Positions 35,485 to 44,476 of a DNA stretch of 64,000 nucleotides are shown here, in pieces (the stretch's first letter is position 1; each line of letters starts with the position of its first letter). Source of the DNA: Bacteroidota bacterium. GTDB taxonomy: Bacteria > Bacteroidota > Bacteroidia > AKYH767-A > 2013-40CM-41-45. The position numbers were made by a program, and so were the translations under genes. Under the pieces are notes generated by a model. It searched no databases. It saw nothing but the letters and a program-made list of their open reading frames with translations, and had not been told where the DNA came from. The stretch lies in contig JADJON010000001.1 in assembly GCA_016713765.1 (NCBI GenBank), positions 1,984,001-2,048,000 of the forward strand, in the 5' to 3' direction.

Positions 35485-36564
35485 GTGAAACGAGTACTCT
35501 TTCTGGTCCCCTATCCGCAAGGTGAAGCCGCCAGCCAGCGATTTCGCTTTGAGCAATACCTTCCGGCTTTGCAGGAAACGGGATGGGATGTGCATTTATC
35601 TCCCTTTCTGGACTTGCGTGCGTGGAAGGTCTTGTATCAACCCGGGCACCTCGATCGAAAAGCGTTCGCGATCCTGCGCGGCTATCTCCGCAGGCTGGGC
35701 GATCTGCTGAAACTCGGTCGCTACGATGCCGTGTTCATCCACCGAGAAGCGAGCCCGTTCGGACCGCCCTGGTTGGAGTGGATCATCACCCGGCTTTTCA
35801 AAAAGTACACGGTGTACGACTTCGACGACGCGATCTGGATCCCCAACGCTTCGGAAAGCAACAGCGTCATCACCCGTTGGCTCCGCTCATTCGGAAAAAC
35901 GGGAAAGATCTGCGGCTGGTCTTCCGTTGTATCGGTGGGTAATGCCTATCTGGGCGACTATGCCCGAAAGTTCAATTCCCGGGTGGTCATTAATCCGACT
36001 ACGATCGATACCGATGAACATCACAACGAAATTGTCGACCATGATAATCATACGTTCGTAATCGGTTGGACAGGTTCGCATTCGACCGTCCAATACCTGG
36101 ACGAATTAGTACCGGTGTTTGAAGAACTTGAAAAGCGTTACGATTTCGAATTGCACGTGATCTGTGATACGCCACCCAGATTCAAGCTGAAAAGTCTGCG
36201 GTATATCAAGTGGAGCAAGCAAGCGGAGATCGACGACCTGATGAATTTTAACGTCGGGCTCATGCCGCTCCCCGACACCGAATGGGCGAGGGGTAAGTGT
36301 GGTTTCAAGGCATTGCAATACATGGCGCTGGGCGTTCCGCCTGTGGTATCCAATGTCGGAGTGAATGCCGAGATCGTCGATCACGATGTGAACGGATGCG
36401 TATGTCGAAATCTGGACGAATGGAAATCCAGCCTGGAGCGTTTGTTGAGCGATCCGGTCTTTTTGCGTCGACTCAGCCAAAAGACCCGGGACAAAGTTGT
36501 GTCGCGGTATTCCGTACAGTCCAACCGTGACAACTTCCTCCGTCTTTTCCTAAAGGACCGTTGA
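35485..36564 (+). CDS. Glycosyltransferase (GT4-like)
   Basis: A 359-aa GT-B fold glycosyltransferase, probably adding a sugar to a surface polysaccharide. It starts 'MKRVLFLVPYPQGEAASQRF'. The C-terminal Rossmann half carries 'VIGWTGSHSTVQYLDEL' and a 'GKCGFKALQYMALGVPPVVS' segment, the region that binds the nucleotide sugar. I chose the GTG at 35485 because the promoter lies over the longer TTG start. The divergent dehydratase gene suggests a shared polysaccharide pathway. Acceptor and donor cannot be told. Confidence 0.88.
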   Translation: MKRVLFLVPYPQGEAASQRFRFEQYLPALQETGWDVHLSPFLDLRAWKVLYQPGHLDRKAFAILRGYLRRLGDLLKLGRYDAVFIHREASPFGPPWLEWIITRLFKKYTVYDFDDAIWIPNASESNSVITRWLRSFGKTGKICGWSSVVSVGNAYLGDYARKFNSRVVINPTTIDTDEHHNEIVDHDNHTFVIGWTGSHSTVQYLDELVPVFEELEKRYDFELHVICDTPPRFKLKSLRYIKWSKQAEIDDLMNFNVGLMPLPDTEWARGKCGFKALQYMALGVPPVVSNVGVNAEIVDHDVNGCVCRNLDEWKSSLERLLSDPVFLRRLSQKTRDKVVSRYSVQSNRDNFLRLFLKDR

Positions 36565-36570
36565 AATTCG

Positions 36571-36578
36571 TAGTTTTG
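36571..36578 (+). promoter_or_regulatory. Promoter -7 element TAGTTTTG for gcvT
   Basis: A perfect TAnnTTTG element 67 bp before the gcvT ATG and 6 bp after the glycosyltransferase stop. Confidence 0.55.
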
Positions 36579-36645
36579 CCCCCGTATAGCCGTTCAGGGG
36601 ATTACTTCATTGTCTCGAACCGGCTTTAGAAAAGCTGAACAACCC

Positions 36646-37746
36646 ATGGAAATCACCACCGATCTCAAACACATTGCACTCAACGACCTGCACGTTCGTC
36701 TTGGCGCTAAAATGGTTCCGTTCGCCGGCTACCTGATGCCGGTCTCTTACGAAGGGATCAATGCCGAGCACGAAACAGTGCGCAACCGTGTCGGCGTGTT
36801 CGATGTCAGCCACATGGGTGAATTCATTCTGAAAGGACCCCATGCGCTTGATCTGATCCAAAAAGTAACCAGCAATGATGCCGCCAAGTTGTTCGACGGG
36901 AAAGTGCAATACAGTTGCCTCCCGAATGATCGGGGTGGAATTGTCGACGACTTGCTCGTGTATCGGATCGATGAGCAGACGTATATGCTCGTCGTAAATG
37001 CTTCGAACATCGAAAAGGATTGGAACTGGATCCGGAAGCAGGACGAATGGAATGTGGAGATGCACAACATCTCCGACAAGACATCGCTCCTTGCTGTACA
37101 GGGTCCGCTGGCTGCGGATGTGTTGCAGCCATTGACCAACATGGACCTCCGGAACATGGAGTACTATTCCTTTGCGAAGGGTGTATTTGCCGGTATTGAG
37201 AACGTACTGGTCAGCGCGACAGGATATACCGGAGCCGGTGGTTTCGAAGTGTATTTCGAGAATGGATCCGCCGGGAAGATCTGGGATGCTATTTTTGAGG
37301 CAGGGAAAACACAGGGCATTCGCCCGATCGGATTGGGTGCTCGCGACACCTTGCGGCTGGAGATGGGTTTCTGTCTTTACGGCAATGACATTGATGATAC
37401 CACTTCCCCCATCGAAGCAGGACTCGGCTGGATCACGAAGTTTACCAAGCCATTCATCAACAGCGATGCACTCAAGCGGCAGAAGGAAGAAGGGGTAAGC
37501 AGAAAGTTGGTCGGTTTCGAAATGATCGATCGCGGTATTCCGCGACACGATTATGAGGTGCGGGATGCAGCGGGCATTGCGATTGGTAAAGTGACGAGTG
37601 GCACCCAATCTCCAACCTTGAACAAGGCCATCGGGTTGGCGTACGTCCCGCCAGCGTTTGCCAGGGAAGGTTCGGAGATATTCATCCAGGTACGCGACAA
37701 AGCGCTGCGCGCGAAAGTGGTCAAGATTCCGTTCATCAAGAAATAA
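36646..37746 (+). CDS. gcvT: Glycine cleavage system aminomethyltransferase (T protein)
   Basis: A 366-aa T protein that takes the aminomethyl group from lipoyl-H protein to tetrahydrofolate, releasing ammonia. Family blocks: '[14 protein letters not shown]', '[12 protein letters not shown]' (with the catalytic-site Asp region), '[13 protein letters not shown]' and '[20 protein letters not shown]'. The ATG at 36646 begins '[16 protein letters not shown]'; an upstream TTG adds 12 unlikely residues. The gcvP and gcvH genes are not adjacent. GlyA, which shares its folate pool, is at 53.5 kb. Confidence 0.95.
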   Translation: MEITTDLKHIALNDLHVRLGAKMVPFAGYLMPVSYEGINAEHETVRNRVGVFDVSHMGEFILKGPHALDLIQKVTSNDAAKLFDGKVQYSCLPNDRGGIVDDLLVYRIDEQTYMLVVNASNIEKDWNWIRKQDEWNVEMHNISDKTSLLAVQGPLAADVLQPLTNMDLRNMEYYSFAKGVFAGIENVLVSATGYTGAGGFEVYFENGSAGKIWDAIFEAGKTQGIRPIGLGARDTLRLEMGFCLYGNDIDDTTSPIEAGLGWITKFTKPFINSDALKRQKEEGVSRKLVGFEMIDRGIPRHDYEVRDAAGIAIGKVTSGTQSPTLNKAIGLAYVPPAFAREGSEIFIQVRDKALRAKVVKIPFIKK

Positions 37747-37766
37747 GGGAAATTCTACTGTTTTTA

Positions 37767-37786
37767 CCGTCCCGGTAACCGGACGG
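37767..37786 (+). terminator. Weak hairpin after gcvT
   Basis: CCGTCC (37767-37772) pairs with GGACGG (37781-37786) around an 8-nt loop. There is no T run after it, so it is a weak terminator at best. Confidence 0.3.
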
Positions 37787-37806
37787 CGATCATTCCGGAA
37801 TTCCTT

Positions 37807-37814
37807 TATCTTCG
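37807..37814 (+). promoter_or_regulatory. Possible -7 element TATCTTCG for the comB-like gene
   Basis: One base off TAnnTTTG, 24 bp before the ATG at 37839 and followed by a T-rich stretch. Confidence 0.45.
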
Positions 37815-37838
37815 TTTTTTAAACCAGAATAGTTGCTG

Positions 37839-38588
37839 ATGAGTGATCAACCGCTCCTGAAAGTCGACGCCTGCTTTTCTCCCTTTCTTTATCCGGTCTA
37901 TGCGGATGATACCAGCATCGTGGTGATCATTGATATTTTCCGGGCCACCTCAGCCATGTGTACGGCTTTCGAATATGGTGCGGAAAAGATCATTCCCGTG
38001 GCTTCTGTCGATGAAGCGAGGGCATATAAGGCGAAGGGTTATCTCACCGGTGCGGAACGGGACGCGATCCAGATCGAAGGATTCGACTTTGGAAATTCCC
38101 CTTACCATTATATGGATGAGCGGATCAAAGGTCAAACCCTGGTCCTGACTACCACCAACGGAACGCAGGCGATCGAAGCGGCTCGTAACGCTTATCGCGT
38201 GGTGATCGGCTCATTCCTCAATATCGACGCCCTTTGCGAATGGCTGGTGGCCGAGAAGCGGAGTGTGCTCTTGTTGTGTTCCGGTTGGAAGAACAAGTTC
38301 AATCTGGAGGATGCGATTTTCGCCGGAGCGGTAACGGAAAAACTCTCAGCCATGTCCGACCAGTTCAAACTGGGTGACGGTTGCCTTGCGTTGAAGTATC
38401 TCTATCAGTTGGCCCATCAGGATCCCTATAAGTTCCTGAACTACTCCAGCCACAAGGAACGACTCGCGCGTCTCAACCTGAAGAAGGATATCAAGTATTG
38501 CCTGACACCCAACCAGACACGGGTGATTCCGGTGATGAAAGATGGCGCACTGGTTCGCATGGAGGTGCTGGCTGGATCTTTGGATTAG
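37839..38588 (+). CDS. 2-phosphosulfolactate phosphatase family protein (ComB-like)
   Basis: A 249-aa member of the ComB family, named for the magnesium-dependent phosphatase that makes sulfolactate in coenzyme M synthesis. Family blocks: 'VVIIDIFRATSAMCTAFEYGA', 'LTGAERDAIQIEGFDFGNSP', 'LTTTNGTQAI' and 'LCSGWKNKFNLEDAIFAGA'. The family is also widespread in bacteria that make no coenzyme M, so the true substrate here is unknown. The ATG at 37839 was chosen over a TTG 6 bp upstream. It appears to have its own promoter. Confidence 0.88.
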   Translation: MSDQPLLKVDACFSPFLYPVYADDTSIVVIIDIFRATSAMCTAFEYGAEKIIPVASVDEARAYKAKGYLTGAERDAIQIEGFDFGNSPYHYMDERIKGQTLVLTTTNGTQAIEAARNAYRVVIGSFLNIDALCEWLVAEKRSVLLLCSGWKNKFNLEDAIFAGAVTEKLSAMSDQFKLGDGCLALKYLYQLAHQDPYKFLNYSSHKERLARLNLKKDIKYCLTPNQTRVIPVMKDGALVRMEVLAGSLD

Positions 38589-38672
38589 ACTTAATCGGTA
38601 TCGACCGTTTTCATCTCAGCAAATTCATATTAGTTCCCGCATTTATTGGACGACGGATAGTGGTCCGAGCGG

Positions 38673-38680
38673 TATTCTTG
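38673..38680 (+). promoter_or_regulatory. Possible -7 element TATTCTTG for the phospholipase-like gene
   Basis: One base off TAnnTTTG and only 4 bp before the ATG at 38685. If used, the mRNA would be leaderless. Confidence 0.4.
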
Positions 38681-38684
38681 TACG

Positions 38685-39623
38685 ATGAAACGATTCGTAC
38701 TCGTATTGATCGCCTGCTTTCTCTGGGCACAGGAACTGGATGCATGGGGGTTCTGGGCGCACCGGCGCATCAACGAAATGGCCTGTTATCTCTTGCCCGA
38801 AGCCATGTTCGGATTTTACAAGGCTAACATCGGTTACATCACCGAACACGCGACCGATCCGGACCTGCGCCGCTATCGTGACCCCGCGGAAGCTCCCAGG
38901 CATTTCATCGACCTCGACCGGTATGGGGAACATCCGATCGACAGCTTGCCGCATCGAAGAAAGGATGCTGCTGCCAAATACTCGGAAGACACGCTGATGG
39001 CCCACGGTACGGTGCCGTACACCATTGCGGAGTTTTATCACAAGCTGATCTATGCGTTCCGGGACCGTGATCGCGGTCGTATCCTGCATTACTCCGCCAT
39101 GCTGGGTCATTACATCGGTGACGCGCATGTACCCTTGCATTGCACACGCAACTACAATGGCCAGCTCACGGGTCAACACGGCATTCATGGGTTCTGGGAA
39201 TCCCGCTTGCCGGAAATGTTTGGAAACGGTTATGACTACCTGCTCGGACCGGTTGGCGCGTTATCGGATCCCGAAGAGACGGCATGGAAAATCGTGGCGG
39301 AGAGCTATGCCGCGCTGGATTCCGTACTGGTGTTCGAGCGTTCCCTTGCAGGCAGCTACCCGGAAGATAAAAAGTATGCGTACGAAAGTCGTGGGACCCA
39401 GGTGGTGCGGGTTTACGCGGCCGGCTATTCGGAAAAGTATCACCTCATGCTCGACGGACAAGTGGAACGACGCATGCAACAAGCGATCCGTCGCGTCGCG
39501 TCATTCTGGTACACAGCCTGGCTCGAAGCCGGTCAACCCGACCTGCCAATCGACGGAACAGAACTTCCGGCATTGCCAGAGGAAAAAACGGCAGAGGTGA
39601 TTCCGGTGCGGGGGTGTGAGTAG
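38685..39623 (+). CDS. Zinc-dependent phospholipase C / S1-P1-like secreted hydrolase
   Basis: A 312-aa secreted protein. Signal peptide (1-20, 'FVLVLIACFLWAQELDA') is followed by mature 'WGFWAHRRINEMA', whose first Trp and His serve as zinc ligands in phospholipase C and S1/P1 nucleases. Other ligand motifs are 'ILHYSAMLGHYIGDAHVPLH' and 'HGIHGFWES'. The fold is alpha-helical with three zinc ions in the family. Whether it cuts phospholipid or nucleic acid cannot be decided from the sequence. It converges with purA, and the whole gap between them is heptamer array B. Confidence 0.87.
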   Translation: MKRFVLVLIACFLWAQELDAWGFWAHRRINEMACYLLPEAMFGFYKANIGYITEHATDPDLRRYRDPAEAPRHFIDLDRYGEHPIDSLPHRRKDAAAKYSEDTLMAHGTVPYTIAEFYHKLIYAFRDRDRGRILHYSAMLGHYIGDAHVPLHCTRNYNGQLTGQHGIHGFWESRLPEMFGNGYDYLLGPVGALSDPEETAWKIVAESYAALDSVLVFERSLAGSYPEDKKYAYESRGTQVVRVYAAGYSEKYHLMLDGQVERRMQQAIRRVASFWYTAWLEAGQPDLPIDGTELPALPEEKTAEVIPVRGCE

Positions 39624-39643
39624 GAGGAAGGTGACGGGTTATT

Positions 39644-39790
39644 GGTAATTAGTAATTGGTAAATGGTAACTGGTAACTAGTAATTAGTAACTAATCACTA
39701 ATCACTAATCACTAATCACCAGTTACCAGTTACCAGTTACTAGTTACTAGTTTCTAGTTTCTAGTTTCCAGTTTCCAGTTTCCAGTTTCC
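39644..39790. repeat. Heptamer array B, 21 contiguous units, opposed arms
   Basis: Twenty-one 7-mers with no spacer. In order: GGTAATT, AGTAATT, GGTAAAT, GGTAACT twice, AGTAATT, AGTAACT, AATCACT three times, AATCACC, AGTTACC twice, AGTTACT twice, AGTTTCT twice, AGTTTCC four times. Most steps between runs are one or two base changes. The first seven units are near reverse complements of the AGTTACY units, so a hairpin can form across the AATCAC run. The array starts 20 bp after the phospholipase-like gene and ends 3 bp from the purA stop. Confidence 0.98.
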
Positions 39791-39793
39791 CAC

Positions 39794-41071
39794 TCATTTC
39801 CTTCCTCGAAGAATCGTCTGCTTCCGGTCGGGGCCTACGGACACGATACTGACCGGCACATTCAGATTTTCTTCGATCCAGGCGATGTAATCGGAGAGTT
39901 CTTTCGGGAATTCCGACTCCCGGGTGACGCCGGTAAGGTCTTTTTTCCATCCGGGGAATTCCTTGTAAACCGGGCGTATATCGGCATGCACGATCTCGTA
40001 GGGCATGTAATCGATGCGTTTTCCGTCGATCTCGTAATGCGTACAGACTTTGATCGTTTCAAAACCGCTGAGTACATCCGGTTTCGTCATCGTAAGATCT
40101 GTGACGCCGTTTAGTCGGATCGTATAGCGAAGCGCCGGGAGGTCGAGCCAGCCGCAGCGACGGGGACGGCCGGTGGTCGCGCCGAATTCGTGTCCGGCTT
40201 TTCGCATGCGCTCGCCGGTTTCGTCGTGCAATTCGGTAGGAAATGGTCCGCTGCCGACCCGGGTGCAATAGGCTTTGAAGATGCCGTACACACGACCGAT
40301 GTTGCGCGGTGCAACACCCAATCCGGTGCAGGCGCCGGCGGTGATCGTGTTGGAGGAGGTGACAAACGGATACGATCCAAAATCGATATCAAGTAACGAT
40401 CCCTGCGCGCCTTCTGCGAGTATTCGGCGATGGGCCGCCAGCTGATCGTGGATCAGATGTTCACTGTCGACGAAGGGCAAGTCGCGCAGGAAGGTGATGG
40501 CTGCAAAGAAGGGCGCTTCGAGTTCTTCCAGTCGGTAGTCGGTGTACTGCATACCCTGGAGCAACTCCAGGTGCTTGTTCCGAAGTTTTTCGTAGCGCTG
40601 TTGAAAGTCGGATGCTTCCGTATCGCCGACCCGCAGGCCATTGCGTCCGGTCTTATCCATGTAGGTAGGGCCAATGCCACGCAAGGTGGATCCGATCTTG
40701 TCCTTTCCCTTCAGCGCCTCGGAAGCGGCATCGAGTAACCGATGCGTTGGAAGAATGAGATGCGCTTTGCGGGAAATGAACAGTCGGTCCTTTACCGGAA
40801 CCTGCAACTGTTGCAAGGCTTCCACTTCACGCCGCAGGGTGACCGGATCGATGACCACACCATTGCCCACGATGTTCATGACACCTTCCCGGAAGATGCC
40901 ACTGGGAATCGTATGGAGAACGTGTTTGATGCCTTCGAATTCCAGTGTATGTCCCGCATTGGGGCCACCCTGAAAGCGGGCGATTACCTGGTACTCGGGT
41001 GTGAGAACGTCAACGATTTTTCCTTTGCCTTCGTCTCCCCATTGGAGGCCGAGCAGAACGTCTACGGACAT
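39794..41071 (-). CDS. purA: Adenylosuccinate synthetase
   Basis: A 425-aa enzyme joining IMP and aspartate with GTP on the way to AMP. The N-terminal signature 'GLQWGDEGKGKIVD' (about residues 8-21) with catalytic Asp and Lys is intact, followed by 'GGPNAGHT'. Other family blocks are 'GIGPTYMDKTGRNGLRVGD', 'EGAQGSLLDIDFGSYPFVT' and 'ATTGRPRRCGW'. The length is standard. A terminator of the STAS gene lies just upstream. GuaB, the other branch from IMP, is at 61.8 kb. Confidence 0.97.
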   Translation of the reverse strand: MSVDVLLGLQWGDEGKGKIVDVLTPEYQVIARFQGGPNAGHTLEFEGIKHVLHTIPSGIFREGVMNIVGNGVVIDPVTLRREVEALQQLQVPVKDRLFISRKAHLILPTHRLLDAASEALKGKDKIGSTLRGIGPTYMDKTGRNGLRVGDTEASDFQQRYEKLRNKHLELLQGMQYTDYRLEELEAPFFAAITFLRDLPFVDSEHLIHDQLAAHRRILAEGAQGSLLDIDFGSYPFVTSSNTITAGACTGLGVAPRNIGRVYGIFKAYCTRVGSGPFPTELHDETGERMRKAGHEFGATTGRPRRCGWLDLPALRYTIRLNGVTDLTMTKPDVLSGFETIKVCTHYEIDGKRIDYMPYEIVHADIRPVYKEFPGWKKDLTGVTRESEFPKELSDYIAWIEENLNVPVSIVSVGPDRKQTILRGRK

Positions 41072-41116
41072 GTCGGGATGGGCTTTCGCCTGGATATTAC
41101 CGGTGTGGAAATGAAA

Positions 41117-41143
41117 ACATCCCGTGGAACGGACACGGGATGT
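41117..41143 (-). terminator. Terminator after the STAS gene
   Basis: A perfect 10-bp stem (ACATCCCGTG, 41117-41126, with 41134-41143) around a 7-nt loop. On the minus strand it runs into TTTTCATTT. It lies between the STAS stop (41168) and the purA start (41071) and separates the two units. Confidence 0.85.
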
Positions 41144-41167
41144 AGTTTGCTATCAGTTTTCGCTCCA

Positions 41168-41515
41168 TCAGTTTTGGAATTGCCGGATGGCGGCCGGCAG
41201 GTCCTCGGTGATGGTGAATACGGTATTCAGTTTGGTGATGATCAGCAGTTCCTTGATCTTGTCCGAAATACTGCAGATCGTGGTGTCGCCGCCATTCTTG
41301 CGGCTTTTCGTGAGAATGTTTACAAGTACATTCAGCCCGTTGCTGTTCAGGTAACGGAAGTGTTCCATCGAGATCACAAAATTGTTGATGCCTTTCTCAA
41401 TGACGTCCTGTATTTCCTCCAACAAGGGGGTCGCCTGATTCTTATCGATCAGGTTGCCGCTCATTTCTACAATCGCGTAGGTGCCGTGATTGATGATCTT
41501 ATACGTGAAATCCAT
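41168..41515 (-). CDS. STAS domain protein (anti-sigma factor antagonist-like)
   Basis: A 115-aa single STAS domain. Strand-helix pattern 'YAIVEMSGNLIDKNQATPLLEEI' is followed by 'NFVISMEHFRYLNSNGLNVLVNIL', where SpoIIAA-type proteins carry the phosphorylatable Ser in a 'D(S/T)SG' context; here Ser lies in 'LNSNGLNV', so regulation by phosphorylation is possible. The C-terminus 'LLIITKLNTVFTI...' fits. No anti-sigma factor or partner kinase is adjacent. It is followed by a strong terminator and is probably transcribed alone. Confidence 0.9.
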   Translation of the reverse strand: MDFTYKIINHGTYAIVEMSGNLIDKNQATPLLEEIQDVIEKGINNFVISMEHFRYLNSNGLNVLVNILTKSRKNGGDTTICSISDKIKELLIITKLNTVFTITEDLPAAIRQFQN

Positions 41516-41733
41516 GCGGTAAAAGTAAGGATTCTCTCCGGAAAGGCCTTAAGCAGTTGATTTGTAATTTATTAACACATCAACGCTGAGAACCAACGCC
41601 GTTCAATGGTTGGGAAGCGACATAGCCGGTTACACAACACCATTAACGGACAATTCAATGTAATTTTTTTCGTCACCAGCCTACCACTCACCGCCTACCG
41701 CCTACTGGAAACTGCCATCTTCTGCATTATCAC
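41516..41733. other. Intergenic region with degenerate heptamer stretch
   Basis: No gene is visible between the STAS start and the fur stop. The right part (41671-41720) is a degenerate array of the 7-bp family. A TACTTTTA-like sequence close to the STAS ATG is a poor promoter match. Confidence 0.55.
41671..41720. repeat. Degenerate heptamer stretch E downstream of fur
   Basis: Units CGTCACC, (A)GCCTACC, ACTCACC, GCCTACC, GCCTACT, GGAAACT and GCCATCT follow each other with a 7-bp spacing broken once. They share the ACC/ACT unit ending of arrays A-D but are more GC-rich. It ends 13 bp from the fur stop. Confidence 0.6.
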
Positions 41734-42216
41734 TCACTTCCCGGCACCGCTCAACCTCCGACTACAACTCCCCGTCTCCTTAAGCTCTCTGCACTTACCA
41801 AAAAGATTCAAGGCATGATGGTTAACGTCGAAGCGAAGTATCCCGCCCATGGTCGACTGGATCTGCTGGATACGCGGGTCGCAGAACTCAAAGATCTGCT
41901 CACAGTCCTGGCAGATCAGGTGGTCGTGCTGCTTGTACGTGTAAGACTTCTCAAAGCGGGCCAGGTTCTTGCCGAACTGATGACGGGTGATCAGCTCCGA
42001 TTCCAGCAGCAGGTCAATGGTATTATACAAGGTGGCGCGACTGATGCTAAGCCCTTTGTTCTTCATGCGGACAAAAAGCGATTCGACATCGAAGTGTTCG
42101 TCCATCGAGTAGATCTCCTCCAGGATGGCGAAGCGCTCCGCGGTTTTTCGATGCCCCTGGGCTTCGAGAAAAGTGGTGAATACCTGGCGGACTTTGTTGA
42201 TGTCGGGTGTGCTCAC
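41734..42216 (-). CDS. Fur family transcriptional regulator
   Basis: A 160-aa Fur-family repressor. The winged-helix part (about 1-85) ends in '[19 protein letters not shown]'. The dimerisation part has metal-ligand residues '[17 protein letters not shown]' and '[14 protein letters not shown]'. The first CxxC zinc knuckle is present, but the second, usually near the end, is not: after 'FGKC' the tail reads '[18 protein letters not shown]'. The terminal 20 or so residues may be an extension into the repeat-containing intergenic DNA. Fur, PerR and Zur cannot be told apart here. It starts 13 bp after relA and is the last gene of the FAH hydrolase-RelA-Fur run. Confidence 0.9.
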   Translation of the reverse strand: MSTPDINKVRQVFTTFLEAQGHRKTAERFAILEEIYSMDEHFDVESLFVRMKNKGLSISRATLYNTIDLLLESELITRHQFGKNLARFEKSYTYKQHDHLICQDCEQIFEFCDPRIQQIQSTMGGILRFDVNHHALNLFGKCRELKETGSCSRRLSGAGK

Positions 42217-42229
42217 GAAGTAGGGGGGA

Positions 42230-44467
42230 TTAAGCCGCGTCGATACGGCCGACGGTGAGAATGCCGTGGATTTCTTTCAATTTCTTGATCAGCTTGTCGA
42301 GATGGGCGGTATCATGTACGAAGAGCATGATCTTACCTTCGAAGATGCCGTCGTTCGATTCGATACTGATACTGCGCATGTTCACCTTGAGTTCGCTGGA
42401 GATGACTTTCGAGATCTTGTTCACGACCCCGACATCGTCGAGGCCGGTGAGCCGCACGCCTGCGAGGAAGGCGATCTGTTGCTGGTTCGTCCACTTCGCC
42501 TTCACAATGCGGTAAGCATAGTTCGACATCAGCCGGATCGCGTTCGGGCAACTCACGCGGTGAATCTTGATGCCTTCGTTCACGGTAATGAAGCCGAATA
42601 CGTCGTCGCCCGGAATCGGATTGCAGCAAGGCGAAAGCTTGTAATCGATGCGTTCGAGGTTCTCGCCGATCACAAGGTTGTCGCTGGAACCCCGTACGTT
42701 CTTGACGAGTTGTTCGAGCGAGACCGGCGCGTCTTGTTTGGCGGGTGTCCGCGCTTTGATGCCGCCTTTTTCAATGGCGAATTCTTTCAGGTCCTGGACA
42801 TCAATGATGCCTTTCGCGACCCGGTAAAACAATTCGAGGCTGGTGGGGATCTTGTAGTAGGCGAGCAGCTCGTTGAGATTCTCGTGGTTCAGTTCCAGCT
42901 TCAGGTGGCGGAACTTTCGTTCCAGGATCTCTTTGCCGTCTTCCGCCAGTTTTTTCTTCTCTTCCTTCAGCGCCGTCTTGATCTTCGACTTTGCTTTGGC
43001 CGTCACCACATAAGAGAGCCAGTCTTCTTTCGGCGTTTGTTTGTTGGATGTCAGGATCTCTACCTGGTCGCCGCTCCGGAGCTTGTGACTGAGCGGCACG
43101 AGCTTGTGATTCACCTTGGCGCCGATGCACTTGCTGCCGACATCGGAATGGATCTCGAAGGCGAAATCCAACGCGGTGGCGTTTCCCGGCAAGGTCTTCA
43201 GTTCACCCTTCGGGGTGAAGACGAACATCTCGTCCGAAAAGAGGTTCAGCTTGAAGTCGTCGATGAAGTCGAGCGCGTTCGAGTCGGGGTTCTCGAGCAA
43301 CTCCCGGATTTTCTTGATCCATTCGTCGAGTGCGGATTCACCGGAAGATTCCTTGTATTTCCAGTGCGCGGCGTATCCCTTTTCGGCGATCTCGTCCATG
43401 CGCTTCGAACGGATCTGTACTTCAACCCACTTCCCGCCCGGACCCATGACGGTCGTATGCAGGGACTCGTAACCGTTCGCCTTGGGCGTACTGATCCAGT
43501 CGCGCAAGCGGTCGGGGTTCGGATGGTAAAAGTCGGTAATGATGGAGTAGCAACGCCAGCACATGGCTTTCTCATCGGCATCTTCGGCGTCGATGATGAT
43601 GCGGATGGCAAAGATGTCGTAGATTTCTTCGAAGCCTACACCCTGGCGGAGCATTTTACTGCGGATCGACTGAATCGATTTGGTCCTCCATTTGATCTCA
43701 CAACGGAATCCCTGACGGGCCAGTTCGTGTCGGATCGGTTCGATGAACTCGTTGATATACTTGTTACGCTCACGCCGGGTTTGTTGCAGCTTTTCCGAAA
43801 TGTCGTTGTAGGTTTCCGGCTCGGTGTACTTCAATGCCAGATCTTCCAACTCGGTCTTAATGGAGTACAGACCGAGGCGATGAGCGAGGGGCGCGTACAG
43901 GAAGGCCGTTTCACTGGCGATCTTCAACTGCTTTTCGCGTTTCATCGAATCGAGCGTCCGCATGTTGTGCAGGCGGTCGGCCAGTTTGATGAGGATCACG
44001 CGGACGTCATCGGAGAGCGTCAACAGCATTTTCCGGAAGTTCTCCGCCTGGATCGAACTGCCGTTCAGGACGACTCCGGAAATCTTGGTCAGCCCGTCTA
44101 CAATCGACGCGGCCTTTTCACCAAAGGAATTCTTGATGTCATCCAGTGTAAGGTGGGTGTCTTCTACCGTATCGTGTAATAAGGCACAGACGATGGCCAG
44201 TGGTCCAAGACCGATCTCTTCGGTACAGATCTGGGCGACAGCGAGCGGGTGCAGGATGTAGGGTTCGCCGGTCTTGCGGCGCATGTCCTTGTGCGCTTCG
44301 AGCGCCATATCGAAGGCAAGGCGGATCATCTTCTTATCGCCTTTACCCATCGAGGGTCGCAACGAACGCAGCAACGCCCGGTAAGCCTTCAGGATCGTAT
44401 CCTTTTCAGCTTCCGAATTCGTTGCACCGTTTGGTGTTGAATCGCGCAGGTCCTGTTCGTTCGCCAT
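42230..44467 (-). CDS. Bifunctional (p)ppGpp synthetase/hydrolase, RelA/SpoT
   Basis: A 745-aa stringent-response enzyme that makes and degrades (p)ppGpp. The HD hydrolase domain (about 50-200) has '[13 protein letters not shown]', '[10 protein letters not shown]' and '[12 protein letters not shown]', so hydrolase activity is expected. The synthetase domain (about 245-360) has '[13 protein letters not shown]' and '[13 protein letters not shown]'. TGS ('[26 protein letters not shown]' split across strands, about 405-470) and a C-terminal ACT domain follow. It is 9 bp from the FAH hydrolase stop and 13 bp from fur, so the three are likely co-transcribed. Confidence 0.95.
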   Translation of the reverse strand: MANEQDLRDSTPNGATNSEAEKDTILKAYRALLRSLRPSMGKGDKKMIRLAFDMALEAHKDMRRKTGEPYILHPLAVAQICTEEIGLGPLAIVCALLHDTVEDTHLTLDDIKNSFGEKAASIVDGLTKISGVVLNGSSIQAENFRKMLLTLSDDVRVILIKLADRLHNMRTLDSMKREKQLKIASETAFLYAPLAHRLGLYSIKTELEDLALKYTEPETYNDISEKLQQTRRERNKYINEFIEPIRHELARQGFRCEIKWRTKSIQSIRSKMLRQGVGFEEIYDIFAIRIIIDAEDADEKAMCWRCYSIITDFYHPNPDRLRDWISTPKANGYESLHTTVMGPGGKWVEVQIRSKRMDEIAEKGYAAHWKYKESSGESALDEWIKKIRELLENPDSNALDFIDDFKLNLFSDEMFVFTPKGELKTLPGNATALDFAFEIHSDVGSKCIGAKVNHKLVPLSHKLRSGDQVEILTSNKQTPKEDWLSYVVTAKAKSKIKTALKEEKKKLAEDGKEILERKFRHLKLELNHENLNELLAYYKIPTSLELFYRVAKGIIDVQDLKEFAIEKGGIKARTPAKQDAPVSLEQLVKNVRGSSDNLVIGENLERIDYKLSPCCNPIPGDDVFGFITVNEGIKIHRVSCPNAIRLMSNYAYRIVKAKWTNQQQIAFLAGVRLTGLDDVGVVNKISKVISSELKVNMRSISIESNDGIFEGKIMLFVHDTAHLDKLIKKLKEIHGILTVGRIDAA

Positions 44468-44476
44468 GATTCGTCC

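Noticed and set aside
39644..39790. Transposon ends or IS remnant
   Set aside because: No transposase, no target duplication and no fixed inverted ends; the structure is purely heptameric.
42266..44179. 637-codon rightward frame opposite relA
   Set aside because: Entirely antisense to a clear RelA/SpoT gene, with no promoter or recognisable domain.
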